NCBI GenBank assembly: GCA_963787895.1
Contig: CAWBEX010000001.1
Span: 124,001 to 188,000 of the forward strand
DNA length: 64,000 nucleotides
From: Anderseniella sp963787895
GTDB taxonomy: Bacteria; Pseudomonadota; Alphaproteobacteria; Rhizobiales; Aestuariivirgaceae
Direction of reading: 5' to 3'
Within the stretch, counting starts at the first letter, position 1, and every line of letters begins with the position of its first letter. The notes beneath the pieces were generated by a model. The model did no database searches. It worked only from the letters and a program-made list of their open reading frames with translations, and was not told the origin of the DNA. The translations under genes and the position numbers were made by a program. Shown here in pieces: positions 16,549-24,736 of this stretch.

Positions 16549-18006
16549 TTAACCTGCGGACTCTTCGGGCGATCCGATCGGCTGACCGGTTATAAAACCG
16601 GTGCCGTCGAGGCTGTAGATGTCGTCGCGGAAATTGACCATGCCGTCGGGACCGGCCCAGGCAGTAAGATACACCCAGCGCACCAGCACCTTGTCATTCA
16701 ACTTTACGTCGATGCGCTCTTCAGACCGCGCTACGGACTTGATCTGGGGCAAGTTCCAGCCATCCTGATTGGCCAGAATCCACGCAGTCAACTGCTGCAC
16801 ATCTTCGACGCGCACGCAGCCAGAGCTGAAATAGCGCTGGCCTTCATTGAACAACGACTTTGTCGGCGTGTCATGCATGTAGACTGCGTACTTGTTGTGG
16901 AAATTGATCTTTGTAGATGCCATGGCATTCTCGCCGCCTGGTTCCTGGCGGAAATGGTAACGCTCTGCAATGGCTGCTGCATCCGAGTTCCAGTCGATGG
17001 AGGCAGGGTCGACTTCGGGACCGTCGTATCCGTCGAAAATCTTGATCTGGAGCTGGTCCAGAATTGCCCTGGACTTGCGCACCTTGGGTACGATGTCCTT
17101 CTCGACGATAGACTTGGGCGAGTGCCAATACGGATTGAAGTTGATTTCACTGATTTCGCTGCTGACAATTGGCGAAGGTCTTTCCGGCTTGCCAACGATA
17201 ACAGCATGACTGGAGACGACGCGATTGTTGCTGACGGCTTCAAGACGTGCGGCCGGGATGTTCACTACAACATAGCGACCCGACAAGCCCTTGGAGTATT
17301 CGGGCAACCGAATCAGATTTGCCCGCATGGTTTCCAACCGGCTGCTGACCGGCACCGACAAAGCCTTGGCAGTTGCCGCGTCGATGGTGCCCGTAACACG
17401 CAAACCGTGATTTTCCTGAAAACCTGCTACAGCCTGTTGAACCTGGCCGTCGAACACATCTCCATTGGCGGCGGAGCGAGGCAGATACCCCTCAATAGCC
17501 AGCCTGCGGCGCACTGCGACGACACCTTTGCCCTTGCCGCCCTTGCGCAAGGACTTCGACGCCTGAATGGTGCCCCAGCCGCCGTTGCTGGCAATCTGCT
17601 CATACAGGCGAATTGCCGATTCAAGCGTACTTTCGCTGTTTATGTTGACAACCGGCGCTACAGAACGGTTCGCGCTATAAATTGTTGTACGCTCGGACAA
17701 GGCATCAAGTGCATCGCCCGTCGAGTCCAATGAATTCGCCGTAGTGGCGGCGCGCTCTGTCGTGGAAGGTACAGAAACCGTATTGTTGAAGTTGAAAAGT
17801 GACCTCGTTGTTGACGGTTCCGGCTGTTGCTGAACAGGCTGCGTCTGGGTGTTGCTGCTACGGTTGAAGTTGGTAATGGCCCGCGGTGCTTCCTGCTGCT
17901 TGTTGAAATTCGTCCCTGCATTGGCCGGGGCAGCCACAGGACCTGTCTGCAACAAGGCAGCTGCTGCAATTGCAGCCAGTGAACCACGATGAAAAGCTGT
18001 CAGCAT
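16549..18006 (-). CDS. periplasmic L,D-transpeptidase (YkuD/ErfK type, LdtP-like)
   Basis: Forms 3-3 cross-links in peptidoglycan or attaches proteins to it. 485 residues: signal peptide (1-30, ending AANAG-like), a Gln/Asn-rich region with three NFN motifs (TNFNKQQ, TNFNRSS, LFNFNN) at 32-75, a PG-binding domain at about 160-215 (AVRRRLAIEGYLP ... VAGFQENHGLRVTGTID), then the YkuD domain at 245-420. The catalytic H-S-G-C-R set is visible as His378 (YMHDTP) and Ser395-Gly396-Cys397 with Arg399 (FSSGCVRVED). It lies just downstream of the MarR gene at 18214-18726, a neighbourhood known for LdtR/LdtP in Liberibacter and rhizobia. Confidence 0.92.
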   Translation of the reverse strand: MLTAFHRGSLAAIAAAALLQTGPVAAPANAGTNFNKQQEAPRAITNFNRSSNTQTQPVQQQPEPSTTRSLFNFNNTVSVPSTTERAATTANSLDSTGDALDALSERTTIYSANRSVAPVVNINSESTLESAIRLYEQIASNGGWGTIQASKSLRKGGKGKGVVAVRRRLAIEGYLPRSAANGDVFDGQVQQAVAGFQENHGLRVTGTIDAATAKALSVPVSSRLETMRANLIRLPEYSKGLSGRYVVVNIPAARLEAVSNNRVVSSHAVIVGKPERPSPIVSSEISEINFNPYWHSPKSIVEKDIVPKVRKSRAILDQLQIKIFDGYDGPEVDPASIDWNSDAAAIAERYHFRQEPGGENAMASTKINFHNKYAVYMHDTPTKSLFNEGQRYFSSGCVRVEDVQQLTAWILANQDGWNLPQIKSVARSEERIDVKLNDKVLVRWVYLTAWAGPDGMVNFRDDIYSLDGTGFITGQPIGSPEESAG

Positions 18007-18133
18007 TCGAACACCCCTAAAGCAAGAATAGTCAGCATGTATATCACATTACCGCTGATTTGAAGGCAGGGAATGCAAGTGAATTCAGGCTAATTTTGGA
18101 CTCGTGCTCGCAATCCCCCTCTTGCCCACAGAA

Positions 18134-18163
18134 AAACCCGCGAAAATCAATTTTTCGCGGGTT
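18134..18163 (-). terminator. terminator after the MarR gene
   Basis: Near-perfect hairpin AACCCGCGAAAA/TTTTCGCGGGTT with a short loop. On the minus strand it is followed by a run of T, so it would end the MarR transcript before the L,D-transpeptidase gene. Confidence 0.85.
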
Positions 18164-18213
18164 CACAATCGTGGCATCAAGGTGTCCGTGCCCGAAAGGG
18201 CAGCAAGACGGCC

Positions 18214-18726
18214 TTAGAGACGGTAGAGAATCTGGTCAGTCCAGAAACGCTCGAGACGCGTCAGCGCCTTGTTGAGGCGGTCGAACTCATCAACGTCGAT
18301 ACCTGCAACTTCCTGCAATGAAAGCAGCTGGCGGTTGTACAGGGTGTCAACCTGCTCACGCACCGCATGACCCTTGTCAGTCAAGGAAATGCGGACCGAA
18401 CGCTTGTCTGCGCTGGAACGCTCATGGCTGACGTAGCCCTGATCAACCAGCTTTTTCAAGTTGTAGGATACGTTCGAGCCCTGATAGTAGCCGCGGGTCT
18501 TCAGTTCACCAGCGGTCAGTTCGCTATCGCCAATATTGAACAGCAGCAGAGCCTGCACGGAATTGACTTCCTGCTCGCCATTGCGCTCGAATTCGTCCTT
18601 GATGACATCAAGCAAACGACGGTGAAGCCGTTCGATCAGTGTCAGTGACTCAAGATAACGGTTCTTGATTTCATTTTCATCCTGGTCCGCACCCTGGCGA
18701 ACCGCAACTGCGGTCATAGTGTTCAT
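18214..18726 (-). CDS. ldtR: MarR-family regulator, LdtR-like
   Basis: Winged-helix repressor/activator of the MarR family, 170 residues. The N-terminal helix (SLTLIERLHRRLLDVIKDEF) is a dimerisation helix. The DNA-binding helices lie at about 70-100 (ELTAGELKTRGYYQGSNVSYNLKKL, broken here, with GYYQGSNVSYNL as the recognition part) and the wing at about 103-118 (SHERSSADKRSVRISLT). The YYQGSNVSYNLKKLVD signature and the position next to an L,D-transpeptidase gene fit LdtR, which controls ldtP and osmotic-stress tolerance in Liberibacter and Sinorhizobium; the match is from memory. The 199-base upstream region is AT-rich and should hold its promoter. Confidence 0.85.
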   Translation of the reverse strand: MNTMTAVAVRQGADQDENEIKNRYLESLTLIERLHRRLLDVIKDEFERNGEQEVNSVQALLLFNIGDSELTAGELKTRGYYQGSNVSYNLKKLVDQGYVSHERSSADKRSVRISLTDKGHAVREQVDTLYNRQLLSLQEVAGIDVDEFDRLNKALTRLERFWTDQILYRL

Positions 18727-18925
18727 GTTTGATACCTGCCCAAAAATTTGTGTCTGTTAGTAGTCGTTTTGTCTGGCTGGATGTTTCCCCTGCCTTGACA
18801 TTGACTCTAGGGCTGGTTTTTTAAGAAGCACTCAATGAGATAGGTAAATTAGAAGATAACTTGTCTCCAATTTGACAGAGTTGGGAACAAAGTTAGCAAA
18901 ACCTTGTACAGTCTGTTTTTGGCTA

Positions 18926-19813
18926 TTATTCGGGGTTTAGATGGCGGATTATGCCGGAAAAGTCGGTGTCTGAGCCACCTGCGTCGATAAATTCCTGATA
19001 CAGCTCCAGCGCACGCTTGCCCATGGGAGTGTTACTTCCTGAAGCATTTGCAGCATCGGCTGCGAGGGCCAGATCCTTGATCATCATGGCCGCTGCGAAG
19101 CCGGGTTTGTAGTCATTATTGGCAGGAGATGCAGGAACAGGCCCAGGAACAGGGCAATAGGTGGTCATGGACCAGCACTGTCCAGACGCTGTGGAAGAAA
19201 TGTCAAAAAACTGCTGAGCGTCCAGGCCAAGCTTCTTTGCCATGCTGAATGCTTCGCAGGTGCCTATCATGGAAATCGCCAGCAACATGTTGTTGCATAC
19301 CTTGGCTGCCTGGCCGTTGCCCGCGCCACCTGCGTGAACAATGTTTTTGCCCATGGCCTGAAGAAATGGACCGGCAGCCTCAAAGGCCCTGTTAGATCCG
19401 CCGCACATGAAAGTCAGCGTACCTGCAGCCGCGCCGGTTGTGCCGCCGGAAACAGGAGCATCTATCATGTCGTGGCCTGCAGCTTCAGCGGCTGCAATAA
19501 CCTCGCGCGCTGTTGTAACGTCTATCGTTGAGCTGTCGATGAAGAGCGTGACGGGCTTGCAGGCAGCAAGCAAACCTTGATCGCCCAGGTAAACACCACG
19601 CACATGTGCGCCCGCTGGCAGCATTGTGACCACAACCTCGGCATTCTGCGCCGCCGCAATAGCACTGGCTGAGACAAGCCCTCCAGCAGCCTTGAACCTT
19701 TCCACGCTGCTGGATACCAGATCAAAGCCGTGTACTTCATGCCCGGCCTTCACCAGATTGGCCGCCATCGGACCGCCCATATTGCCCAGACCTATGAAAC
19801 CTGCAATTGCCAT
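18926..19813 (-). CDS. mmsB: 3-hydroxyisobutyrate dehydrogenase
   Basis: Oxidises 3-hydroxyisobutyrate to methylmalonate semialdehyde with NAD+ in valine breakdown. 295 residues. The Rossmann motif GFIGLGNMGGPMAANL is at 5-20, the substrate motif DAPVSGGTTGA at 118-128, and the catalytic Lys171 is in GNGQAAKVCNN. The ATG follows AGAGAGG. The insertion around CWSMTTYCPVPGPVP is characteristic of MmsB rather than of tartronate semialdehyde reductases. Two other valine-pathway genes lie upstream at 21120-23297 on the same strand, separated by an unrelated gene. Confidence 0.93.
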   Translation of the reverse strand: MAIAGFIGLGNMGGPMAANLVKAGHEVHGFDLVSSSVERFKAAGGLVSASAIAAAQNAEVVVTMLPAGAHVRGVYLGDQGLLAACKPVTLFIDSSTIDVTTAREVIAAAEAAGHDMIDAPVSGGTTGAAAGTLTFMCGGSNRAFEAAGPFLQAMGKNIVHAGGAGNGQAAKVCNNMLLAISMIGTCEAFSMAKKLGLDAQQFFDISSTASGQCWSMTTYCPVPGPVPASPANNDYKPGFAAAMMIKDLALAADAANASGSNTPMGKRALELYQEFIDAGGSDTDFSGIIRHLNPE

Positions 19814-20004
19814 GGGTCACTGCCTCTCTTTCAGAATGCGCCACCAAACGCGCAACATGGCAAGGTGCGGGCGAGCATGGCAAGAGGCGAATTCAAATGA
19901 TTTCGGCACGCGCTGATAACTACGCACGCCGATCCATTGGCGAAAATCTAGGCCAGACCATACCGCGCCATCTGACTAGAGGGCGGCTCAGCCACGAGAA
20001 CAGA

Positions 20005-20823
20005 TCAGCGAACCAGCGACAAACCGCTATGCACCATGTGTTTGGTGCCTGAACCACAGCCACCGGACTGGTTGGCAATGGATTCGGCCCTGGCCTTGGC
20101 ACGCGCGACCTCCGAGCGGTTATGCGTGGCAAGCGCCAAGTTGTGCTTGTTTACGATTGCTTTCCAGAACCCGACTGCCTGGGCGTGGGCCAGATGGCCA
20201 CAACGACGCTCTACATAATAGGCCGCAGTGGCGCGAACATAGTTGCCCAGGTCAACCCCTGTCGGGTTTTGCTGTTCCTTCAGTTGCGGTTTTTCAGCCT
20301 TCTTGAGCGTTGCTTCAGTAACCGGTGCTGGCGTGTCGTTCTCAACGTCCAATGGCTCCACGATGCGTGCAGCTTGTTGTTCGTCCGCCAACGTCGGGCG
20401 GAAATCAGAGCCAGCATCTTCTTCCATGCTGGAGTTGGCAGCTTGCTGGAAGGTATTATCTCCCGCCTGCTGCATGGCTTCGCGTGCTGCTGCAAGGGCA
20501 GCACCTGCAAGTTCTGCGGTTTCACCGCCGCAGGTCATATTTGCGCCGCTCACGCGGCCGCGATCCATCAGCTTCAAAACCGCTTCCGAGCCCACCTGAT
20601 GGGCAACGACAACTTCGGCAGCATTAACGTAACTGGACAATTCATCGCGTTCGGCCTCACTAAGATAGCCGCATTTTTCAGCTGCCGCGTGAGCGCGGGC
20701 AAGATGGGCTGCTGCATCCTGCGGACCCAGTATCTGCTCTGCCATGGCAGGCTTCACGGTCATGGAATACAGCGGTACGGCTGCCAGGCAGAGGGATATT
20801 GTCAAATGGGCCAGATTTTTCAT
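20005..20823 (-). CDS. secreted protein with duplicated cysteine-pair domain, function unknown
   Basis: I do not recognise this protein. From ATG 20823 it has 272 residues (GTG 20835 is an alternative). A signal peptide is clear: a basic start, a hydrophobic core, and AMA cleavage near residue 28. Two similar halves follow. Half one has EKCGYLSEAE with Cys51 and a second Cys98 47 residues on; half two has ERRCGHLAHAQ with Cys208 and Cys256 48 residues on. Between them lies an acidic, Glu/Gln-rich linker (about 120-190). The regular spacing suggests two small domains, each closed by one disulfide in the periplasm. It sits inside a group of valine-degradation genes without obvious link. Three GGTTAAT elements lie upstream. 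Confidence 0.8.
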   Translation of the reverse strand: MKNLAHLTISLCLAAVPLYSMTVKPAMAEQILGPQDAAAHLARAHAAAEKCGYLSEAERDELSSYVNAAEVVVAHQVGSEAVLKLMDRGRVSGANMTCGGETAELAGAALAAAREAMQQAGDNTFQQAANSSMEEDAGSDFRPTLADEQQAARIVEPLDVENDTPAPVTEATLKKAEKPQLKEQQNPTGVDLGNYVRATAAYYVERRCGHLAHAQAVGFWKAIVNKHNLALATHNRSEVARAKARAESIANQSGGCGSGTKHMVHSGLSLVR

Positions 20824-20879
20824 CTCGGTACTCACTCCACTTACCAGAAGAAATTGATGAGCCGAGGCTACGCCTTGAC

Positions 20880-20927
20880 GGTTAATGGCCGGATTAACCG
20901 CACCGACATGTTGAAGAGACGGTTAAT
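20880..20927. promoter_or_regulatory. cluster of three GGTTAAT elements, possible operator
   Basis: GGTTAAT at 20880-20886 and its inverted copy ATTAACC at 20893-20899 (6-base spacer), plus a third GGTTAAT at 20921-20927. They lie 57-104 bases upstream of the ATG of the secreted cysteine-pair protein. The TTAA cores of the first two are 8 bases apart, one more than the CtrA spacing. The rest of the gap 20824-21119 shows no gene. Confidence 0.35.
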
Positions 20928-21119
20928 GAATTACTTTCAATTGTAGAGAGCACCCTTCGTGACGGGACGTGCGTCAAGCGTTGTTGCGCCAATTTTCGGG
21001 TCTGAAAGATGCCGCAATGGCTTGGGTCAGCAGCACTTTGACATGCCCGCAGCTTTCATTACACAGCTGGGCGCCTTGCTCAGGTGGTTGACGGCCGCCT
21101 TATTGAATGTGACCGAGCT

Positions 21120-22154
21120 TCAGACCGGCAATTCATCGGGCAACGGCGCAAAGTAGCTATCAACCTCGGCGGTGCTGACGGCGCGCAGGGTTGATGGCTG
21201 CCATTTCGGTGCATTATCTTTGTCAACGACGACAGCGCGAACACCTTCAAAGAAGTCGTGTCCGGTGAATATGCGGTTCACGATGCGCCATTCCAGCTTC
21301 ATGCAGCCATTGAAATCCAGGGTCAGCCCGTCGCGCAGCTGACGGTGGCAAATCTTGAGGCTGGTGGGCGACTTCCTGCTGACAATGGCAGCCTGTTTCT
21401 GCGCCCATTCGGACGGATCTGCCTTCAGGCTGGCCAACACGTCTTCTGCGGAGTTCTGCAGGAAGTGGCGGTCGATGGCGCCGCGGTGGCGCGGAAAGGT
21501 CTCAGCGTCAATCTTCACAGCATATTGTTGAACCGCCTCATCAACATCGGCGAATGTTTTCAGGGCCTGTTTAAGGGCCGAAAGGTGCTGCTTCGAGACG
21601 AAGTGCGTCGCGACATTGGCATACAACGCATCGCCGGCGCTCAGTCGCGCGCCTGTCAGGCCCATATACATGCCAATCTCGCCTGGGCAACGCGGCAGGA
21701 AATAGGTTCCACCAACATCGGGAAACAGGCCAATGCCTGTCTCCGGCATGGCGAACATCGTGGCTTCGGTAACGATGCGGTGCGAACCGTGCACGGACAC
21801 ACCAACTCCGCCACCCATCACGATGCCGTCGAGCAGTGCTATGTAGGGTTTGGGGTAATGCTTTATGTAGGCGTTGAGCAGATACTCGTCGCGGTAGAAC
21901 TCCAGAAAGCGGGAGTCCATCGCAAGACCCCAGTCATAAAGCAGGCGAATGTCACCTCCGGCGCAGAACGCCTTGTCGCCAGCCCCTTCAATGACAATCC
22001 GCTCAACGCGACGATCGCTCAACCACGCGACCAACTGTGCGTGAAGCCGTCGCACCATGTCGACCGTGAGCGCGTTAAGAGAGCGCTCCCTGTTCAGCGT
22101 GACCAGGCCTGCCCTGCCCTCGACGGAAAACAGGATTTCGGCATTTGCACTCAT
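21120..22154 (-). CDS. 3-hydroxyisobutyryl-CoA hydrolase (enoyl-CoA hydratase/isomerase family)
   Basis: Releases 3-hydroxyisobutyrate from its CoA ester in valine catabolism. 344 residues, the length of HIBCH rather than of a plain enoyl-CoA hydratase (about 260). Crotonase-fold elements: AFCAGGDIRLLYD (oxyanion loop, about 62-74), GIVMGGGVGVSVHG (110-123), and the hydrolase pair Glu138 and Asp146 in MPETGIGLFPDVGGTYFLP. The long C-terminal part (about 200-344) is typical of HIBCH. Its start lies 3 bases after the stop codon of the acyl-CoA dehydrogenase gene, so the two form one unit. Confidence 0.93.
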   Translation of the reverse strand: MSANAEILFSVEGRAGLVTLNRERSLNALTVDMVRRLHAQLVAWLSDRRVERIVIEGAGDKAFCAGGDIRLLYDWGLAMDSRFLEFYRDEYLLNAYIKHYPKPYIALLDGIVMGGGVGVSVHGSHRIVTEATMFAMPETGIGLFPDVGGTYFLPRCPGEIGMYMGLTGARLSAGDALYANVATHFVSKQHLSALKQALKTFADVDEAVQQYAVKIDAETFPRHRGAIDRHFLQNSAEDVLASLKADPSEWAQKQAAIVSRKSPTSLKICHRQLRDGLTLDFNGCMKLEWRIVNRIFTGHDFFEGVRAVVVDKDNAPKWQPSTLRAVSTAEVDSYFAPLPDELPV

Positions 22155-22157
22155 GGT

Positions 22158-23297
22158 CTACTGCCGCAGCATGTCGCGAGAGATAATGAGCCGCATGATC
22201 TCGTTGGTTCCTTCAAGTATCTGGTGGACACGCAGGTCGCGCAGGTATCGTTCGATCGGGTAGTCCTGCAAGTATCCATATCCGCCAAACATCTGCAGTG
22301 CATCGTTCACCACCTGAAACCCGGTGTCGGTTGCCTTGCGCTTGGCCATGGCGGCAAAGCGTGTGGCACGCGGGTCCTTGTCATTCACTTTCTGGGCAGC
22401 GGCATAGAGCAGAATTCGGGCAGATTCGAGTTCTGTCTGCATGTCCGCGAGACGAAACTGCAACGCCTGGAAATCGGCAATCGCCTTGCCGAATGCCTTG
22501 CGGGTCTTCATGTAGTCTATGGCAAGGTCTATGCAGGCTTGCGCACCACCTATGGAACAGGCAGCAATGTTCAACCTGCCACCATCAAGACCTGACATGG
22601 CTATGCGAAAGCCATTGCCTTCGCCGCCGATCAGGTTTGCTGCCGGTACGCGGCAATTGTCGAAGTTTACTTGCGCTGTTGGCTGAGAATGCCAACCGAG
22701 TTTCTTTTCGTTGGCGCCGAAACTCATGCCTTCGGTGCCGTTCTCGATCATAACGCAGGAAATACCGTTCGGGCTGTCATCGCCGGTGCGCACCATGGTG
22801 AGATAAAGATCATTTGCGCCAGCACCAGAGATGAATGCCTTTGACCCGTTCAAGACGTAGTGATCGCCATCACGCACAGCCTTGGTGCGGAGTGCGGCCG
22901 CGTCCGAACCGGAGCCTGGTTCGGTCAGGCAGTACGACGATATTTTGTTCATGGCAGTCATGTCGGGCAGAAAGCGCTTGCGCTGTTCCTCGTTGCCATA
23001 CTGATCGATCATCCATCCGGCCATGTTGTGGATCGAGATGAATGCCGCTGTCGACGGGCAGGCTTTCGACAGTTCCTCAAAGATCAGCACTGCATCAAGC
23101 CGCGTCAGGGCTGATCCGCCAACGTCTTCCTTCACGTACAGTCCCCCAAAGCCAAGCTGTGCAGTGGCCACTATGGTTTCACGCGGGAATATGTGCTCAG
23201 CGTCCCACCTGGCTGCATGCGGGGCCATCTCACCGGCAGCAAAAGTTGCAGCGAGATCCGTTATGGCACGTTGCTCTTCGGAGAGTTCAAAGTTCAT
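22158..23297 (-). CDS. acyl-CoA dehydrogenase, probably isobutyryl-CoA dehydrogenase
   Basis: FAD enzyme that oxidises a short branched acyl-CoA. 379 residues from ATG 23297 (MNFELSEEQ), the usual start for the family; the frame is open to 23435. Landmarks: SYCLTEPGSGSDAAALRT (flavin loop, about 128-145), WHSQPTAQVNFDNCRVP (about 201-217), and the C-terminal QMFGGYGYLQDYPIERYLRD and HQILEGTNEIMR. Position beside a 3-hydroxyisobutyryl-CoA hydrolase and near mmsB points to isobutyryl-CoA; sequence alone would also allow other branched substrates. It is divergent from hemB with a 136-base gap. Confidence 0.9.
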   Translation of the reverse strand: MNFELSEEQRAITDLAATFAAGEMAPHAARWDAEHIFPRETIVATAQLGFGGLYVKEDVGGSALTRLDAVLIFEELSKACPSTAAFISIHNMAGWMIDQYGNEEQRKRFLPDMTAMNKISSYCLTEPGSGSDAAALRTKAVRDGDHYVLNGSKAFISGAGANDLYLTMVRTGDDSPNGISCVMIENGTEGMSFGANEKKLGWHSQPTAQVNFDNCRVPAANLIGGEGNGFRIAMSGLDGGRLNIAACSIGGAQACIDLAIDYMKTRKAFGKAIADFQALQFRLADMQTELESARILLYAAAQKVNDKDPRATRFAAMAKRKATDTGFQVVNDALQMFGGYGYLQDYPIERYLRDLRVHQILEGTNEIMRLIISRDMLRQ

Positions 23298-23433
23298 CTT
23301 TGCCTGACCTTCCATGAATGCATCCCGGGACAAGAGATAGAGCGCGTTCACGCAATCCGTCAACAAGGGTTGGCGACTGACAAGCGCTGGTGCATATTCG
23401 ACCTTCAGCAATCCGTAAAAGTGTAGCCCTGGC

Positions 23434-24483
23434 ATGACAAATCAGCGATCCAAGTCTCCAAACGACAACAAACTGCCGGTAACCGAACAGAACAATGGTG
23501 GTGGATTTCCCGCAGTGCGGTCACGCCGGGTGCGCCAGGCAGATTGGTCGCGCCGCCTGGTGCGCCAAGTATCCTTGACACCAGATGACTTCATCTGGCC
23601 GATTTTCGTGATGCCTGGAAAAGGCGAACGTGAGCCCGTTGCTTCCATGCCAGGAGTAGACCGATTGACTATCGATCTTGCGGTCAAGGCAGCAAGGGAA
23701 GCGCGAGACCTGGGTATTCCCGTCATTGCAGTGTTCCCAAACACACCACCTGACAGGCGCACCAGCGACGGGCGCGAGGCGTTGAACAAGGACAACCTGG
23801 TTTGCACCGCCGTGCGCGCCATCAAGGACGCGGTGCCCGATATAGGCATCATGACTGATGTGGCCCTCGACCCCTACACCGATCATGGCCATGACGGACT
23901 GCTGGAGAATGGCCGCATCGTCAATGACGAAACGGTGGAAATTCTGGTTGGCCAGTCGCTGGTGCAGGCAGAAGCCGGTTGCGACATCATTGGACCTTCA
24001 GACATGATGGATGGTCGTGTGGGCGCCATCCGGGCAGCACTTGAGAGTGCTGGCATGCAGGATGTCATGATCATGGCCTACACGGCCAAATTTGCTTCCG
24101 CTTTCTATGGTCCGTTTCGCGATGCCGTTGGTTCGTCCGGCACCTTGTCCGGCGACAAAAAGACCTACCAGATGGATTTTGCCAACATCGACGAGGCTAT
24201 CCGCGAGGCGGAGCTGGACATTGCCGAAGGCGCTGACATGATCATGGTCAAGCCAGGCATGCCGTATCTGGATGTGGTTGCCCGTTTGAAGCAGGAATTT
24301 GGCATGCCGACTTTTGCCTACCAGGTCTCCGGGGAATACGCGATGCTGATGGCCGCGGTGCAGGCAGGCTGGCTCGACGGCGAGAAGGTCGTAATAGAAG
24401 CGCTGCATTCCTTCAAGCGAGCCGGTGCTGACGGTATTCTCACATATTTTGCCCGCGATATCGCACGCAAGCTAAACAGCTAA
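23434..24483 (+). CDS. hemB: delta-aminolevulinic acid dehydratase (porphobilinogen synthase)
   Basis: Condenses two 5-aminolevulinate molecules to porphobilinogen in heme synthesis. 349 residues. The Schiff-base lysines are Lys219 (AYTAKFASAFYGPF) and Lys273 (IMVKPGMPYLD). The metal loop reads DVALDPYTDHGHDG (142-155): the positions that are cysteines in zinc enzymes are Ala144, Asp146 and Asp154, so this is the cysteine-free, Mg2+/K+-type enzyme common in alphaproteobacteria. The arginine-rich N-terminal arm (RSRRVRQADWSRRLVRQV) drives oligomer formation. The ATG has a poor ribosome site. Confidence 0.96.
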   Translation: MTNQRSKSPNDNKLPVTEQNNGGGFPAVRSRRVRQADWSRRLVRQVSLTPDDFIWPIFVMPGKGEREPVASMPGVDRLTIDLAVKAAREARDLGIPVIAVFPNTPPDRRTSDGREALNKDNLVCTAVRAIKDAVPDIGIMTDVALDPYTDHGHDGLLENGRIVNDETVEILVGQSLVQAEAGCDIIGPSDMMDGRVGAIRAALESAGMQDVMIMAYTAKFASAFYGPFRDAVGSSGTLSGDKKTYQMDFANIDEAIREAELDIAEGADMIMVKPGMPYLDVVARLKQEFGMPTFAYQVSGEYAMLMAAVQAGWLDGEKVVIEALHSFKRAGADGILTYFARDIARKLNS

Positions 24484-24511
24484 ATAGTGCCCCGAGAGTG
24501 CAAGTTCCAGC

Positions 24512-24537
24512 CGGCACACCGCATGGTGTGCGGGTTT
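24512..24537 (+). terminator. possible terminator after hemB
   Basis: Inverted repeat GCACACC/GGTGTGC (24514-24520 and 24525-24531) with a 4-base loop, 30 bases after the hemB stop codon. Only three T follow, so termination is uncertain. Confidence 0.4.
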
Positions 24538-24557
24538 GCGACGTTTACCACACGTAA

Positions 24558-24588
24558 TTGAATCGTACTGAAACAATCAGTGTAGATA
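24558..24588 (+). promoter_or_regulatory. candidate promoter of the Lys/Ser repeat protein gene
   Basis: TTGAAT (24558-24563) and TAGATA (24583-24588) lie 19 bases apart at the edge of an AT-rich island (about 24541-24625, with a run of seven T) in otherwise GC-rich DNA. The leader to the ATG is about 140 bases and ends with a GACTCA/TGAGTC hairpin (24699-24720) four bases before the ribosome site. Inference only. Confidence 0.35.
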
Positions 24589-24736
24589 TTTTTTTATTGA
24601 TTCCGTTAAGTAAACATATACCATGATATTCAGTCAGCTGATGGCCACTGACAGTTTGTGTAACAGATCATCCAACACCGAGAGATGCGGATTCCAAGGA
24701 CTCAGTTTTGGCTGTGAGTCAGCAGGAGTACGCGTA

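Noticed and set aside
16294..17733. 479-codon open frame antisense to the L,D-transpeptidase gene
   Set aside because: The minus strand encodes a protein with signal peptide, PG-binding and YkuD catalytic motifs; the plus frame shows no domain and is a shadow.
20882..20897. TTAA pair as a CtrA site
   Set aside because: The cores are 8 bases apart instead of 7; kept only as part of the GGTTAAT cluster.
21258..22595. 445-codon open frame antisense across the hydrolase and acyl-CoA dehydrogenase
   Set aside because: Crosses two well supported genes, no domain, no ribosome site.
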